Positions 62,976 through 64,000 of a stretch of 64,000 nucleotides of DNA are shown here, piece by piece (the stretch's first letter is position 1; every line of letters begins with the position of its first letter). The notes under the pieces are model-generated. The model saw only the letters and a list, made by a program, of their open reading frames with translations. It ran no database searches and was not told the DNA's origin. Source of the stretch: Eutreptiella sp. 'Long Island Sound 2002' (Eukaryota; Euglenozoa; Euglenophyceae; Eutreptiales; Eutreptiaceae). The stretch covers positions 36,288,912-36,352,911 of the forward strand of contig OZ038389.1 in the NCBI GenBank assembly GCA_964036045.1. The letters run 5' to 3'. The position numbers and the translations under genes are program-made.

Positions 62976-63257
62976 TTTAGTCTTCCTCACAAGTGGTGAT
63001 TCTAGTGACTCCGATGATGAACCCACTGAAGTTGTTTGGGCTAAGGCCTCCAGTGGGGAATGGCCCATGTCTTTGATGGGAAGTTGTATTTTACAAGGGA
63101 CCACATGCAAGGCAATTTCATTCCCAAGAATTTGAAGTTGCCTGAGCCCAAGCCAGCCCCTAAGCCTCAGCCAAAGGCATCTTCAAGTGGTGAGCATGTG
63201 CAATTGTTCCGCATGGTGTATGATCGCAAGAAGGGTTTCCAAGCTGAACATTTGTAG
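62976..63257 (+). pseudogene. Acidic Ser-rich ORF with probable frameshift
   Basis: One frame reads SGDSSDSDDEPTEVVWAKAS up to about 63058. The adjacent frame from the ATG at 63060 reads MAHVFDGKLYFTRDHMQGNF, a PKPAPKPQPK linker and VYDRKKGFQAEHL before TAG (65 codons). Both halves look protein-like, so a one-base shift near 63055 may separate them. No family is recognised. It resembles other small acidic ORFs at 22.2 and 27.9 kb in style only. Confidence 0.3.
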
Positions 63258-63864
63258 GCTTCGCATCCTTGATTGCTTGTGACAACATGGGTGTGAACCT
63301 GAAAATTTCATGTTCACCAGGCCTTCTTGTGTTTGCGTGTAGCCATGAATTGGTAGGGACAACTTGAAAAGATTGCAGATCTTATCATGGGTGTGTGTTG
63401 AGGTTGGTCGCACGGGTCGTGATGAGTATGGGTAGATGCCACTTTGCACGCAGCATTGGGCGTCGAGGTATTGAAATTATGTGGTCCGTACACCAAAGAG
63501 GCTTATTTCAAGAGGATTGGTCTGAGATGTCCCTCTCCAGCAAGGCCTAGAAGTCAGAAGTCAGCATCAGGCTTTGTTTATAAGAATTAAGTTGCAATGG
63601 GGGGGGTCTGGGTGGGTGGGTCTAAAGCTCTGGACCCCCCCCCCCTCTTATAATTCCGCCGGTTTCCTGGGTTGGGCTCCTGCCACACCTTCTTTCTTTG
63701 GTCACAGGAGCCTTGTCTGGCTGTTTGCTGGTGCCCCTTTCTGTTATGTCGTTGTGCAGGTGGCAGGTGTGCAGGTGGCAATTTTTCACATGGCGGGCTT
63801 TTTTTTTTTTGATAACGTGTCAAACCTGTGGACCCTTTGTTGCACAAAGCTGTCAGAACTGGTT
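63258..63864. other. Intergenic
   Basis: No gene is recognised. A C-run lies near 63638 and a T-run near 63799. A tandem GTGCAGGTGGCA pair lies near 63756-63779. Confidence 0.4.
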
Positions 63865-63865
63865 G

Positions 63866-63932
63866 GTAGCCCAGTTGTCAAGAAACTTAACTGCAATTCC
63901 AAAGATCCCTTGTTCGAACCCTGGTATTGTGA
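63866..63932 (+). repeat. tRNA-like SINE segment
   Basis: TTGGTAGCCCAGTTGTCAAG matches an A box and TTGTTCGAACCCTGG a B box, with about 40 bases between, as in a tRNA. The anticodon-arm position does not pair cleanly. It is likely the head of a SINE that continues toward the window end. Confidence 0.45.
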
Positions 63933-64000
63933 AGTTTTGGTGTGTCACCCTTTGGGGATGCCTAACCTGGGAGAGCGCCTTGGCTTCAATTTGGTTCACA

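Overview
This is a repeat-rich eukaryotic nuclear window. Host genes are few, GC-rich and split by introns. Introns and intergenic DNA are packed with simple repeats, minisatellites, small inverted-repeat elements, retrotransposons and dozens of G or C homopolymers of 9 to 20 or more bases. Exon joins follow GT-AG rules and there is no bacterial gene organisation. The mix of a DIRS-type tyrosine-recombinase retrotransposon, a LINE with RNase H and a Stowaway-like inverted-repeat element suggests a unicellular alga or related protist, but the lineage cannot be fixed from sequence reading alone.

Three host genes are well supported. (1) A secreted or membrane-targeted acylphosphatase lies on the minus strand near 6.74-7.11 kb. 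(2) A six-blade Kelch-repeat protein is encoded by two exons (12246-13097 and 14880-15032) separated by a 1.8 kb intron. (3) An SLC9B/NHA-type sodium/proton antiporter (749 codons in the proposed join) has five phase-0 exons spread over 19.5 kb (23853-43312).

The antiporter's second intron is 10.2 kb and holds a LINE in the same orientation. Both LINE ORFs are intact: ORF1, and a 1716-residue ORF2 with endonuclease, reverse transcriptase and RNase H. Intron 3 is bracketed by direct copies of a ~170 bp repeat, and intron 4 carries an inverted copy.

Layout: 0-6.7 kb is repeat fragments without a convincing gene. 6.7-7.1 kb is acylphosphatase. 7.8-10.4 kb is a stretch without long G/C runs. 10.45-11.38 kb is an element bounded by CTCCCTC-type inverted repeats and TA. 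12.2-15.0 kb is the Kelch gene. 15.5-16.2 kb is a 13-bp minisatellite. 16.2-23.8 kb is dispersed repeats and microsatellites. 23.8-43.3 kb is the antiporter with the LINE. 44.0-44.9 kb is a GTGTAT-type microsatellite. 46.7-53.0 kb holds two complementary deletion derivatives of a Harbinger-like DNA transposon. 55.6-58.0 kb is a repeat nest with a perfect in-frame 105-bp tandem duplication.

A ~4.8 kb DIRS-type element occupies 58.14-62.92 kb. It encodes Gag with CCHC knuckles, a tyrosine recombinase, and RT/RNase H. It has inserted, without visible target duplication, into a dispersed repeat whose uninterrupted version is present near 0.74-0.91 kb on the other strand. The strongest leads are this nested insertion with its empty-site copy, the intact LINE and a possible shared 3' end with SINE-like repeats, the complementary Harbinger deletions, and the way G/C homopolymers break otherwise good coding frames.
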